Assembly: GCA_029931535.1 (NCBI GenBank) | Contig: JAQPZY010001638.1 | Location: 5,759,501-5,823,500 of the forward strand | Length of the DNA stretch: 64,000 nt | Source: Margaritifera margaritifera | Taxonomy: Eukaryota > Mollusca > Bivalvia > Unionida > Margaritiferidae | Reading direction: 5' to 3' | In this document: piece after piece, positions 32,267 to 44,649 of the stretch | Layout of the letters: each line of letters opens with the position of its first letter | Position numbering within the stretch: the stretch's first letter is position 1 | Made by a program: the position numbers and the translations under genes | The notes under the pieces: model-generated | What the model was told of the DNA's origin: nothing | What the model saw: the letters and a program-made list of their open reading frames with translations, nothing else | The model's database searches: none

Positions 32267-32422
32267 TCTTGCCCCGTGTGGGCTCGTGGATGTAGAATAG
32301 GCATGATGCACCCTCCTGCATGTCCTAAGAGGTGACTAATGGTGGAAACCTTGTACTCTGGGATGCGTTCCGTGATGATGTTGCAACTGAAATGGTCTTG
32401 GACTTTTTAAAAGTGTGTGGTT

Positions 32423-32425
<3 letters not shown>

Positions 32426-32487
<62 letters not shown>
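32426..32487. repeat. (AAT)n microsatellite
   Basis: Pure AAT trinucleotide run; it produces a poly-Leu open frame on the minus strand that is not a gene. Confidence 0.97.
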
Positions 32488-32689
32488 TGAATTTGCATTT
32501 TAACGAGTTTAATCTTATTTTGCCTTTTTTTGCTTGTATTCTTTTTTGTATGCATAAACTTATATGGTAAGATATAGCCAGGATTGTGCTGATGTATTGT
32601 TAAAATATATACATACTCGCTCTCTCTGTCTCTCTGTCTCTGTCTGTCTGTCTGTGTCTCTCTCTCTTTCAAATTGCGCGTTACACGCA

Positions 32690-35600
32690 TAACAGGTCGA
32701 CAGCTACTGAAACGATATCCTTCGTACCTTATTGTTAAGTATGGCACAACGAAAGCAATCCTGTGGTAATAGTTTATTCATAAAAAAAGGCCTAATACGA
32801 ACGAGAGATCTCTCGAGCAAATGAGATCTATTATAACATCCAGTGCAAGTACCTCACGAGTAATTCTTGAACTACATATATCCAGCTGTTGCTGGCTTGT
32901 GTACATATGTTGGGAATAACTTTTTCCCCTTAACATCCTGTGTTGAGTTTTATCTCTGAAAAGGAGTGTAAGAATGCAAAAGATAGTATTTTGGTACAAG
33001 ATATAACCAGTACACTGTGGACTCTTTCTCGTATACTGAGTTTTTACACTTGGTTTTGAAGACTTTTCTTCACTAATGATAGTAAAAAACATTACTTTTA
33101 ACATTCGAACATTATGTTTATCAAATACCAGTTGCAGGTCATAATTATGCACTATGCTTAGTCTTCTGTTTTAGATCAGACCCTGAGATTATAATACAGC
33201 ATCTGACATTTCATTGGCTGTCATCGAGGCACTGACCAATCAGATGTAAGCATATTCTTGTCGAGTCGAATTAGAGTATGATAATGATTTGATTACATCA
33301 GGGGCAGGTCGATTCAGCCTATGTAGATGAAAAAATTCAAACTTCCCAACAATTATCATATTATTCATATACGATGTTGACACTGGAATGACTGGATGAA
33401 GCGAAATTGTGTCTAGTTGTAAGTCAATTTTTGTATACTTCCGGTTAGAAAGTATTTATATCACCTTTTAGTAATTTTAAAGCCCTCCGGTTAATATCAG
33501 ACTTGTCGCCCTATATAAAGTGATGTTTCGATTAGAATGCTACATACTATTTGATCACAAAACGAACGCGAGGATAGATACTCATCAGATGAATTGAAAT
33601 TGCCACTAGGTTCTGCATATTTGATGTCATAAGATAGCGGTATTCAAAATTTGTAAGAAGAAGCATTAAAATGCAACACAGTTTTCAACTGTGAATTTGC
33701 TTTGATCTTTCGCTTCTCTCCAAGAAAGGATAACCACACCCCTATTACTTTGCTGGACAAATAGTCTTAAATAGAATTTAGAAAGTGGAATATGAACCAT
33801 GATGATATTTTATTTATTTTATTTATTTATTTATTTTTTCAGTCGGAATACATTCTGTCATTGCATTATGATAGATTCGTGATAAACATATACTGCAACA
33901 TCGCATGATTCTGAGGAAGGAAATTGGAAGGTCTTTTTTGTATATGTATATAATCCGATTTCATTGGTGGGCCATAAAAGTGTGGGGTGTGTGTGTATTT
34001 TTACATCTGTTTTTGCACTTATTTACTTGACTGTTTTGATGGAAAACATTATTAACACGATCAGTTGAAAACTTATTGAAATTTAGTAGGCATATAATAT
34101 GCATATATAGCTTTTTTAACTATATGCTGGTGGTATTAACATGACATTTGCTAAGTTTTATCAGCTGATAGACTTTTCAGGCATGCAAACACAAATCTAT
34201 TTTACAAATGTGATTTTCATAGGAACTTGTTTTATTTCTCAATATTCTTGAGAAGATCATTGCCATGGAAACTTAAATGATGCACCATGCCATAAAATTT
34301 CCAGCAAAGCGATGTTTGTCTATCAATGCTGGTTTCGATTCAAATGTGTAAACAGTAAGTTAGCACAGAATTTGCTAATGTCACCTGCCGTCAGGTAAAT
34401 ATACAACACGTGCTATGTAATTTGGGTGTGTCGAAAGTCTTTACTCGCGGTTGATGTGCATGGTTTTGAGACACACTTACGCACAATAGTTCACTTTTCG
34501 GATGCAAATGTAGTTCTGTACTTTGGAAAAGTGTTGACCAAACATATGATTGGATTTAACTACATGGCTGTCACAGGAAAATGTCACTGATCTAAAAGTT
34601 ATGACAATTAATTTTTCTTAAGAAATATTATATGATAATCCTTATAGACTTTATTAGAAGAGATGACTGACCAAAAGAAAAACTCTTCTGAAAGAGAAAA
34701 CAGAGTAAATCTATGCTAATTCTTTTTTTCAAAGAATTGCTCATATGATAGAAAAACCCCGAATCCAAAGTTGACCACAGAAAACAATGTTTTGGAGAAT
34801 AATATGTTTCTTTGATACTTATTCAATCATAATAGGTTTATAGAATATCCTCTACGTCGCCAATCAAGCGCTCTCAAGTCACGTCTTTTGGTTTGTTTTC
34901 AGCAAGAAAAGTAGTAAGACGTCGTTTGCTTACCGAGACGGAAGTCAGACGAGTGTAAGCTCCCATTGGATAGATGGATTGGTGCCAAATACGACATTCG
35001 TCAGTAAATACAGTGTAATGGAGCGGGAGTGCGCACGTCCACCGATTTAACTGCGCGGAGTTATCGAAGAATCATAGTTTATTCCAAACATTGGTTTCTT
35101 CTTCAAATATATTCCACGATCATAATACAATACTGGAATAGAGAAGAGGTGGGGGACTTGAATGCCCTGATCTCAGAGTCGGCCTTGGCTCCGGTCTCAT
35201 AACTTATGTGGAGCAGCTTCGAGTTTCGTCTGATGTGGGTTAGGGTTAGCACATATTCATGAGTGGACACGGCTCTGAGAAAAGTTATTCATTTCCGCAA
35301 AATAGTGACCTATTGCACTGCTGATATAGGTCTGACCAGGTCAAGTTGAGCTCTTTCGGGTGAAAGGTCTCACTGAAAGAAGAATGCCTATCAGACCTCC
35401 ATCCTATGGTTTGAATAATGTCAATCAGGAAACAGTTTAGCTCGAATGCTATGCTGCATGGTTGTGACTGCCCTATGGTGCATGGTGGTGACTGCCCTAA
35501 CTTCATGAGCCAATATGCGGAAGAAATTCATCTGGACTTGGTTTAATTCCTTGTAAGCTGAATGGATAACGCAAAGGACGAAAGTGCCTGAGCAAAAGTA
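32690..35600. other. Non-coding stretch
   Basis: Contains an ATTT repeat (33811-33837) and a 24-base tandem duplication (GCATGGTTGTGACTGCCCTA type) at about 35456-35503. The 124-codon minus frame at 32778-33152 has no domain or splice support. Nothing else recognised. Confidence 0.5.
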
Positions 35601-35628
35601 GCATTCCTTCTTTCTTGATACAGTAGGG

Positions 35629-35838
35629 AACCGCGGTGGCTCAGCTGTTAGAATGCCGGTCTCAAGACAAAAAGGGTGCTGTTTCGAATCCTACCATCGG
35701 ACCAACCTGGGGCAGCTACAGTGGTGTGTCCCTGGGGCAGCTACAGTGGTGTGTCCTTGGTCAAGGCACTTTACTCCAATCGCCCGGCACTAAAAAACCT
35801 ACTTGTGTTGCTCTGCCGTAAAGCACCAAACCAAATCT
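35629..35838 (+). mobile_element. tRNA-derived SINE, family 1, copy 2, with internal duplication
   Basis: Same head as the copy at 31261 (CGCGGTGGCTCAGCTGTTAG, then TTTCGAATCCTACCATC) and the same tail (CACTTTACTCCAATCGCC and GCCGTAAAGCACCAAACC). A 25-base stretch starting CTGGGGCAGC is tandemly duplicated (35707-35731 and 35732-35756), and the copies are identical. Confidence 0.9.
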
Positions 35839-36199
35839 TCTATAACAGTAAGAACAATCGATATCTTTCTCTTCTGATCTGCTCAATATTTTCAGGTACT
35901 ACTTAAATGCAGTAACGGGGCCATGAGAATGCCCTTGGGAATAAGGGCTCAAAGAAGACAGCACTTTCGAGACATATAACTTATTTCCCATGAGCGGGAG
36001 CCTGTTTTTGGCAATTGTGTCAGGGGAAGTTTTAAGAGAAACTGAACTATCGTGGCGGAACTACAGATAGTTTCGGTCGACTGATAAACATTCATTCCGC
36101 TGATTCTGCATGCTACGGTTAGAAAAGACTAGGAAGCAAGTTTTATACGAAAGAATAACAGGGAGGCGCTGTACAGTTATTTGAAGGGTGACTTGTTCA

Positions 36200-37830
36200 A
36201 CCATGTCAGAAGCCACGCTAAGTTCCATTTCGGATGAAGGACCTCTTAGGTAGAGATAAATCAAAATTGGCATGAAGGTCGGAGAGGTCTTTGTACGGTG
36301 AAACGTGTGAGAAATCATGGAATGGTGGCACATGATTTCTGATCGGATAGGACGTTAGCTACTTGTGGTACTGATGTTTTTAAGATAGAGAGATGCTTGT
36401 GTGCTCGCATCTCTGGGAGAAAACTCCATTCCTCGTATAGTCATTCACAATTGGACCTTCTTGGGAGTAATTCTGTTCATCAATTTTTTCTCAGAAATGT
36501 TTCTTTCTGAGGGCTTGTTTGATACGAGCCAGTCGTGGATGCTCAGCATTTCCGGTTTGGGATGGAAAACCATCATGTGCTGTTGTTTCAATCGTTAGAT
36601 TGAGAATTTCGTTGATTCATAATTGTTGCCATTTTATGGGATCAATCGGAATCAGTCTGCACTTAGATATTCTCTCCATCTGAATGACCTTAAGAAAAGG
36701 GCCGTCGACTGTCCAGGATTCTGATTTGGGACTGGTGAAACTAAAGTTGGGAGATTGCCGATCTACCTCGACGCCATGTGGTCTATCTCAGCGGATGCAG
36801 ATTCGACTAATACCAAAACTGAATGGAAGATTCTGTGTGAATCAGTTTATTCCGTCAGGATATCGAGTCCGCTAGTACACTGAGTCTCCATGGGATGCGG
36901 CAGATTTGAATGTAGATTTGTCGACGATGACACTACCTGAGAAAATGCCATCCAAGAAGACAGCAATCTGGGCACTTGGTTTCCCCCTGCCATCAGAGAT
37001 ATATTACAACAGTCGAGTTGTCAGAAAGAATCAGAAAGCTCTTTCCTGATATCGTATTCTACTATCAAAAGGCATTCGCTATGGCTTTCAGCTCCAGGAG
37101 ATCGATGCGCTTTCATGAAGGGGCCAAACAACGCTCACTTCCTGACAGGGGGAAATAAGAGAGTACTCCAGGCAGATGCGTTGGCGTCCGTGCAGACCGT
37201 GAATTCTGACTGTAGATCCTTAAGCGGGATGTCTGGCGTAAGCCACGAGAGGTCCTCCCATTTGCTGAGATGGACCTCATGTCGTCCGAAAAATTGGTGT
37301 AGCTAATTGCTATAGCTAGCAGGTCTTAGCTGCTGTAAAATCTCCTTCCTGTACGGCGCTAAGGTCCGATCTCGGGGTTACCATTCTCAACAACGATGCA
37401 CGATTGTGTTGGTTGAGAGCAATTAGGTCTATGACAGTAGAGCTTACCATTTGCTTTGGTATCAATGAAAATTCCTGAGCATAATTTCGATATGTGTTGT
37501 GAACGATCTATACCGCCCTTCTCTCGAGGAGAGTGTATATTTCAAGCTGCAGAATGTCTGCCTTGTAATATCTTTGATAGCAGAGGAAGGTCGAGGTGAG
37601 TGATCCGGAGACCATCGGATACGATTCGCAAGACACACGTGCCCTTTGTCCTCGGAGCAGAGACTCTCCCATTCCGTTGTACAATATTTAAATGTTCCCC
37701 CTCTTGCAAGTTGGAAAAGGACGCCACGAGTAGTTTGCCGAGGACAGAAACTGGGCTACAATTGGTCCTTTCTCTCCCCACGTCTTGTCGTCATTTGCTC
37801 TGGGAAACTTAACCATCGCTGAAACGAAAG
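36200..37830 (-). mobile_element. Decayed DIRS/Ngaro-like tyrosine-recombinase retrotransposon
   Basis: Minus-strand fragments match the RT/RNase H polyprotein of DIRS-type elements. From the right: CVLRIVSDGLRITHLDLP at the start of the RT region, KGGIDRS and SGIFIDTKANGK (RT block 1; about 37400-37500), then after an apparent large loss of the RT core the RNase H region: TVCTDANASAW (first catalytic Asp), IDLLELKAI (Glu), FLILSDNSTVVIYL (Asp; about 36990-37050) and LSVLADSISRRNKL. Downstream pieces are less clear and I did not find a definite tyrosine recombinase. Stops and frameshifts abound. The RNase H SDNSTVV and LADSxSR motifs separate it from LINEs and typical Gypsy elements. Confidence 0.7.
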
Positions 37831-39535
37831 TTGGGTTAAATATCACTGGAACTGTGCGTGGTTGCTCTTTTTGGCGGTCTGTTTACTGACCTCCTCAATG
37901 TGTCCGTGGAACACAAAGGTTGAGATCTGAGGGCTGCCTTGTAGTGACTTTGAGCACCGCATACGTGGATAGTAATTCATCTCTCTCCACCAACTGGAGG
38001 TTAAAAGAGGCAACTATAGAACTGAAAGTGAGTTTTGAGTAGCCCTGGGAGGTACACAAGCCATGCGCGAGACATACTCTAGGCGTGTCTGTCGGCTGGG
38101 AGTCTCAACCGTGGGATTAGGGCTATGCTAAGCTTGCTGAAATATAACTATGTAGACCAGGTCCAACATGGAGCCAATAGATATGACCTTGAGAACCAGC
38201 TACGTTTCAATGAAAGGTCTTTCTTCATTAAAGGTCGACGAAGTGGCCATTGACAGTAAAGGATGAGAAAGAGAAAACTCTGGAAAACTTGCCACTGCAT
38301 TTCCCAAATATTTTTATTCTATGATTGGTGACTGGTCACGGCAAGCACGTCGCGTTGCAGGACATACAGAGTGAATGAAGCAAAAGATCGTTCAATGCAA
38401 TAAAAGCTATTGTTAATTATGTAGAGGGCGATATCAGTTTATATGGACTGCTCGAGGAACAAAACTTGGACCACCTGGTTAAGATGGCCTGAGGTGAAGG
38501 CGACGAAGACCCTCAACTATTGCTTTAAAAGTCACCCAAACAAATGTTAGTGATTGATTTATTCTATGATTTAATGCAAAATTTTGAAATTAAACTTTTT
38601 CGAGTATAGCAAAAATGCCATTTCAACTGCATGACGTTATACAAATACTTAAATAAATTGTCGCAAATTATACGTTGTATCAGCCAGTGAAACAGGTTCT
38701 CTCACGGGAATCATGTTATAATAACTTTTAGAAAAAGAAGGTGACGTGTCTACCACGTGTCATCAATTTCAATATGCTAATAAAGTTCTGATATAATATT
38801 TTCAATAGAAGTTATTTGAAAAGAGAAATTTTACGTAGAAAAGTAAATCCGATTGAATTGCAAGTGGGCCTGGAACGTATGAATGTTGGAAATAATATGA
38901 AAAATATCTGCATCAGTCGGCGCATATTTTTCTCATAACTAGTACACATTATTGTGCGTGGTTATACTTTGTTGCTAGAAAATTATAGTTACGATCAGCT
39001 CCAAAATTCTGATTTGATATGTCATAAAGAAGACCGCGGATTAAATAATGGAATGTTAGATTAATCTTGATATATTTCTGGGCCGGTACTATTCCCATTT
39101 CATCTAAAGGCTACTTACCTTTACTTGCCACCAAGCATTTTACATCATTATTATTATTAGTAGTAGTAATATTAGTAGTAGTATTAGATCACCTAGGATG
39201 TGATCAAGTTACACAACTCGTTGCACGGGATGTATGGAACACAAAACCATTGTCGCCCTCGGCCGCTAGCGGTTTCTTCCAGATACCCCTGCTCCTCGAC
39301 GTATAACTATTACAGAATGATCTCTTTACTAAGAATGAATGATCATTGTCTGGAACGAAATGCAATGTAGGTCGACTACTTCGACATACTCCAAGTATTA
39401 TTTACCATTTGAGTTGATAATTAAGATGGTACCGGTTAGCTTATCGTTACCAGATAAACAATGTAAGTGCAAAATATTTGTGTACGATGATGATAAAGCC
39501 AAATTCAGAAAGAAAAAAGTATTGGAGTATACTCA
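37831..39535. other. Mostly non-coding; possible 5' part of the DIRS-like remnant
   Basis: 37831-38500 is less AT-rich than its surroundings and may be the 5' part of the retroelement, but I cannot match it. 38500-39530 shows nothing but a short ATT/AGT trinucleotide patch at about 39146-39185. Confidence 0.4.
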
Positions 39536-39552
39536 CCTGTGATGAGAAAACT

Positions 39553-39632
39553 CATAAGAATTGCTCAAACTTGTGAAAAAGCACAAAATGAGAGATATTT
39601 GCTATGTCTCTTAAGAAAGTGTGCTGCCCAGG
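39553..39632 (+). CDS. Short exon-like ORF
   Basis: A plus-strand frame in this region, starting at an ATG at about 39541, reads RIAQTCEKAQNERYLLCLL and RKCAAQ and reaches CAGGTACAAG, a usable donor, at about 39630. It looks helical and coding-like but has no convincing acceptor or promoter. On the other strand the same bases carry CAGGTGAGT (about 39530-39540), also a good donor, so the strand is ambiguous. Confidence 0.2.
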
Positions 39633-39703
39633 TACAAGCGGAAGCAGTAACAGGCGAATGATGGAATTTGGTGCCAATCCCTCTATCCCAGGGGTGAGTT
39701 ATG

Positions 39704-40058
39704 GTCGGAAACCACAGTCGACAATCCGCAAAGCTCCTTTATCACCGTGGCTGCCTGTGCTGAGATTTCCTCGTGTGTCATGAATTTGCATAAACCTGCT
39801 TAACCAATCACAGCAAGCACAAGTAAAAATTTTGTATCATTAACAATTCACGCTGTTTGAATGAGCCAATCAAAGGTTTTCTTTCAACACAGTCACTTAT
39901 TGATCGATAAAACGGTCACTTTCCCTGTGTAGACGATTGTTACATTGTATTGTTCGTTACTTATTGTTCGTTCATGCTTATTCATGAAAAACGAGGAAAT
40001 CTCCGCTCAGCCAGCCACAAGTGATAAAGGAGCGGATTGTCTCCCGTGGCTTGCGACG
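39704..40058. mobile_element. Fold-back element with ~85-bp inverted repeats
   Basis: The left arm (about 39704-39790) with CTCCTTTATCACCGTGGCTG and TGAGATTTCCTCG is inversely repeated on the right (about 39978-40058, CGAGGAAATCTCCGC and GTGATAAAGGAGCGGATTGT). Arms match at roughly four positions in five. The 190-base middle has no ORF. Typical of a non-autonomous DNA transposon (MITE/Foldback). Confidence 0.8.
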
Positions 40059-40963
40059 ATGAGGGGAGATTACTCTGATCTGATTTTCGTCTCGGCAAGC
40101 AGACAACATTTAAACACTTTATTGCTAAGATAAATCCCAAAAACGTGAAAAACATCTTTCGCATGGAGGGGTGGATTTGCGAAGTAGTGGATATTCTCCT
40201 GACGTATTATGATCAGGTAATGTATTTGAAGAAGAATGTACAGGTCTACTTCGTAGGCAAATCATGAATGGTTGTTGATATGTATTCAGAATTCCATCTC
40301 AATTTTAAAAATTGTGCTCGTACAAATTAGACTCTCCGAAAGGAAATTTTGGTTGTATGAAAATGATGGCTGGAATGACTTCACTTCTTGCTTTTTTTGT
40401 CTCTGCAACTTCTGATTTAGCAAGAAATACCTGGAGAAATAATACAATGATAAGTATATAATGAAAAAAAATCAATTCGAACTGGAACATTCCATGATCT
40501 GGGATCACCCATCAAAGCTTTATTACATGAGGACTTTTTCAAGGATTCATTACATGGGGACTTTTTAGTCATTTTGACTGGGCGACTAAGGATCAGAAGC
40601 TATTATAAATATAAGCTCGTCAGATGGGCGATATTTAAACCACAATGCGAACAGTAGTAAATAATAACCAAAGACACCAATTTGCTAGAAAAGGATTTTG
40701 AAGGACATCATGTTTTAGACGTATCTTCTTGAATGGTTTATAACTGAAATTTACACTCCATTTGTCTCATTATTCATTTCTTTATAGCTGGCTTCCATGG
40801 AGAATAAATTAAGATTGACGGTTCGTTAAGAGAAAGAAGAATATGACAATATAATCAAGCCTTATCAGTGTGGATGACAGTTTTTCATTTATTGATATCA
40901 TTTTTTAAACGTCTCGACCAGATCGAAAGATAGTTTAATGATCCTCTTGTGAGTAGAAAACGA

Positions 40964-41179
40964 TTATTTCATGAAGTCGTACAACTTTTCTATTAACTCC
41001 AATAATTGCGCGCCGCCGACCAGATGGATGTGATGAAACATTCCTAAGTTGTGGACCGGGTTTCGTCTATCAGTGAAGGAGCTTCCAAACGATGAATCAC
41101 ATAACGGTCTAGGCAATGCAACGGGAAGCTCGATAAGTTGAATTACTTCATTTCTCTTTGAAGCTGGAATCACTACCAT
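40964..41179 (-). CDS. Candidate terminal exon of a secreted-peptide-like gene
   Basis: On the minus strand, acceptor-like sequence (CTTTCCTTTGTTATGGTAG, then TGATTCCAG) leads into an open frame with VIPASKRNEVIQLIELPV, two dibasic sites (KR and RR) and a C-terminal amphipathic segment NPVHNLGMFHHIHLVGGAQL followed by LELIEKLYDFMK and TAA (40964-40966). An AATAAA signal lies 71 bases after the stop (40888-40893). Dibasic sites plus a short helical C-terminus recall neuropeptide or hormone precursors. The HNLG and KLxDF pieces have a passing likeness to parathyroid-hormone-type peptides, which may be chance. No signal-peptide exon was found. Confidence 0.3.
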   Translation of the reverse strand: MVVIPASKRNEVIQLIELPVALPRPLCDSSFGSSFTDRRNPVHNLGMFHHIHLVGGAQLLELIEKLYDFMK

Positions 41180-41529
41180 AACAAAGGAAAGTCTTAATAC
41201 ATTTTCTCAATGATCAGCTGTGATATTTTGTGACATATTTCCTTCTTTAATCATTGATGATGCAGTTAGTATCCTTACTAAGTAAAGGTCTCAATAAATT
41301 TTCACATTTAATGGATGTCATCATTTATTGCGAATCCATATTTGACATTCTTCTCCATGTCTTTTAATGATTCACTGGTAGGAAATAAAACTTGAAATAT
41401 TAATGTACATGACTCACAACTTTTTTTAAAAATACTTTTAATCGTTGATTCTTAGCACAAACGCATGTTTCTTTTTGTGTTTTTTACAAGGCTTCTTTTA
41501 TTATGAAATATGTTATCCTCCCAGAGGCA

Positions 41530-41722
41530 CAAGCCATGAGGATTTGGTTTGTTTCATTCGATTTTACAACACTTTTAAGGTTATATCATGCCGGTGCAAG
41601 TAAAGTACCTTGACCAAGGACACACAGTAGCCGACACGGGCAGATGTGATGGTGGGAACCAGCACCCTTCTGGTCACAAGTCGAACGTCGTAATCACTGA
41701 ACCACCGAGGCTTCTACAAAGC
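41530..41722 (-). mobile_element. tRNA-derived SINE, family 1, antisense copy
   Basis: Read from the minus strand it begins CCTCGGTGGTTCAGTGATTA (A box region), then AGAAGGGTGCTGGTTCCCAC in the B-box position, GGTCAAGGTACTTTACTTGC, and ends in a tail with AAACAAACC. Same order as the copies at 31261 and 35629, but more diverged and with a damaged B box. Confidence 0.82.
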
Positions 41723-42238
41723 GAGAGAGAAAACTCCAACAACATCAAGGTCAGTCAGATTTAAAAATAAATGTTGTTAGTTACTTTTTTCAGTTAAGGT
41801 ATTAAAATATACGCAGTTTTGGAAACGTCTGTTTAATTAGTCATAATTTCCTACAGAGACTGAAAGCAAGTTTTAACTCTTCTACAACACTGATAGACGA
41901 CTTTGCGTTCGTCATTCGTCATTTACGTTCTCGTTCATCTTTCATGTTTCTTACGCATAGAACTGGGGTGTGGTGTGGTTTTTTTTTGTGTGGGGTGGGG
42001 TGTGTGTGTGTGTTCCATATCCATAGTTATCTGGGATCCATAACACAGTTGATATAGTGCCCTTTCCACTAGCGCCAATTCTAGTATTGGCCAACAGCAT
42101 ATAGTCTATCACTGTTAATCAGTAATTCAATATGCAGTCCTCACGCAAAGCTAGTTAAAAAACAGACTGTAAACTCTCTGCTTACCTAACTAAAAGGTGA
42201 TCAGGGACATTTTCAGCTTGATAATAATAAACATTGAC

Positions 42239-42485
42239 GGGGCCCCGGGTGGTCGAGTGGTCTAAGGCGCTCGCCTTTACAGATCACTGACATCTCACCT
42301 CTGTCCGCATGGGTTCGAGTCTCGGACTCGGCCAACGTGGGTATGTGAGAAAGCTTTCCAGTAGCTTCTTGTGGGTCTGTGGTTCTTCCCAGGGTTTTCT
42401 CGGGTTCTTCCTCCACCAAATATACTGGCCGCCATATATAGTCTATCATGTGCTAAAAAATGGCGTTAAACCCATAACAATCAAC
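42239..42485 (+). mobile_element. tRNA-derived SINE, family 2 (tRNA-Leu-like), full copy
   Basis: The head GGTGGTCGAGTGGTCTAAGG is like the 5' end and D arm of tRNA-Leu (A box), and GGGTTCGAGTCTC is a good B box. A 3' body with CCACCAAATATACTGGCCGC and GGCGTTAAACCC follows. The tail is family-like rather than tRNA-like, so it is a SINE rather than a functional tRNA gene. Confidence 0.88.
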
Positions 42486-42863
42486 TAAGTAAGCATTGAC
42501 CATCTCCATATAAAGATGTTATATATCTGAATGAATTAAAATTAGTCATCTCTTTTATGATATCGCTAAACACTAAAATATAAACGACACATTGCATTTC
42601 AGATGATTTAAGTAGTTTCTTCCACATTTCTTTGCACCATTTTTCATAAGAAAAATTGTTTACCTTACATTCCATTATATCCAGTCTTTAAGGCAGGAAG
42701 ATCTTTACTGAAATATAGCACCATTTACATAAAAGTATCATCATCACGTCATTGGATTTCCCAAACAATATTATAGGTAAAATAATGACCCCGATACATT
42801 TTTATTGTGTTGGAACCCCATATTCTCACTAAACTGTATGGTGCAGAAATTTTATAAATCGTA

Positions 42864-43000
42864 CGGGTTGGACTCCAGTCTGATTAATGCCAGATCTTCA
42901 ACTCTGCTCCCGTTGTCTCCCCGTAGCAAGGATCTTCCTACGGCGCGACAGACCTGAGCAGTGTTGAATCTTAATCAGATTGGGTTGATCCTATACAGAA
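42864..43000. mobile_element. Small fold-back element
   Basis: Imperfect inverted repeat: GTCTGATTAATGCCAGATCT and CTTCAACTCTGCTC on the left against GAGCAGTGTTGAATCTTAATC on the right (wording shortened), with a hairpin of CCGTAG/CTACGG in the centre. About 135 bases in all. Confidence 0.6.
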
Positions 43001-43009
43001 ATAAACGTT

Positions 43010-43454
43010 AGGTTGTCTTTGATGTGACAAGGTTTCTTTATAATACTTGTAAATTGTTATTAACTAATGGGTAGATCACGTGTGAGAACGGATTTTCCTG
43101 TATTATTAAAGAGATGTCTCTCTGTGGTAAGACAACATGTTAATTTGTACAAATAAGACGAACACCTGCCACGCCAGCCATTACTGAAAATAAGCTCTAA
43201 TGATTAGTTTCATTAGTAACACGTGCAATGAGGAAAATGCATGAAGTATCTGCAACTTCATAAGGGCGGCATATAACAGATATGATGCAGACTTTGTTAA
43301 AAACGTAAAATGTATTAAGAAAAGCCATGGTTATCTACCGTATAAATGCAGAATATTCTTTATTGCACCAGGGATAACACATCTAACCGGCGGTACACTC
43401 GCACATGGTTTAGATTTTAAACTGTATTCAATACCTGCAAACCAAATTCAACAT

Positions 43455-43490
<36 letters not shown>

Positions 43491-44340
43491 AAGAGATTTA
43501 AAACCAAACTTTCTGATACACTGCACTATCTATGAAATAGTGCATAGCTCATAATTGTCTGTAAATGACAATTTTTCTTACGGATTTTTTTTTTTTTTTT
43601 TTTTGCTGATCTGCTTGCAAACATGTATCAGAGAGGTCCTTCAAATTATCTCTTCATATGTCATTTTATTTTGTTATAAATGAAACGCATGCATTGCACC
43701 TTCACACCGATCTCTAACTTGGACTGGTTTTCTCTCTATCCTGATAAAAAAGGAGATAGACCGACGATGTGACAAAATATCTTATTCAATATATATATCA
43801 CACACACTCACACACCGTTTACAAGCAATTATGTTCACTTAGAAGCTAAGACGTTGGAAGCCACTTCTCAGCCCTTAGTAAGCTGCATATTATTTCTAAT
43901 AAGTACTGTCCAAACACTTTTTCAAGGCCCCTTACACTAAACTATTGTAAAGGTAGACTTTGTAATGCAACCTCTTGTCTTAAGAAGCTATTTTTCACTT
44001 CCAACAGATGACTGCTTAAACCATTGTTGCTATTTAGTACATTATGACAATATCCCCAAAGACCCAAACTGGCTGGGACATGTACCTGCACGACAAGCCA
44101 TTTTACTGTTGCATCACTAATTTAAAAGTAATCGTTGACATGTTTGTTGCAAATAAAAGGTTAAATGGATTGCGATATTTATTGGAAAACAGTAATGCAT
44201 GAGAAACTCTAGTCGAAGGGTTTAAATTTTGGGTCTTTGTTCATAAAATACGTTGTTTTCTCGTTAGGATACTCGAGCCAAAAATGAACCGAACGGTTTT
44301 CAAGTTATCTGCTTATTTCGTACTCTCGAATGAAAGCAAA
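43010..44340. other. Non-coding stretch with poly(A) and poly(T) tracts
   Basis: Poly(A) at 43458-43487 and poly(T) at about 43586-43604 lie 100 bases apart in opposite orientation, possibly the ends of inserted retroposed fragments. No gene recognised. Confidence 0.6.
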
Positions 44341-44364
44341 AATTGCAGTTAATTATTGCACATA

Positions 44365-44649
44365 TCAGGTCTAAAAACGAGATTAATGGATATCACGACT
44401 TCCAATGACCATGCTTTAGTGGCCACTGCGTTACCAGAGATCAGTGAAATGATGAATTCCATTAACTTCATTGGCTGCGTGATGTGCAACGAGACAGGTA
44501 CACTGATTCGGAAACTAGGGCCAGGAGACGCCTGTCATCGGAAGAGCTTAGAAATGGAAGGATCTCGTCTCGTAATCGCTAAGAGAAGCATTTACAATAG
44601 GCGCCCAGTCAATTCCTACCAGTTCATTAAAAAGGATGTAATTATATAA
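44365..44649 (+). CDS. Unrecognised ORF or exon
   Basis: After TTGCACATATCAG (possible acceptor ending 44368) an open frame runs about 93 codons to TAA, with LMDITTSNDHALVATALPEI and NFIGCVMCNETG, where GACAGGTACAC could be a donor. The remainder reads RLVIAKRSIYNRRPVNSYQF, also with dibasic sites. Composition is protein-like. I do not recognise it and splice support is moderate. Confidence 0.25.
   Translation, partial: SGLKTRLMDITTSNDHALVATALPEISEMMNSINFIGCVMCNETGTLIRKLGPGDACHRKSLEMEGSRLVIAKRSIYNRRPVNSYQFIKKDVII

Noticed and set aside
32325..32747. 140-codon ORF with poly-Leu
   Set aside because: Generated by (AAT)n and CT-type repeats.
42239..42320. tRNA-Leu gene
   Set aside because: A and B boxes are present, but the acceptor and anticodon arms do not close and the sequence is followed by a SINE body.
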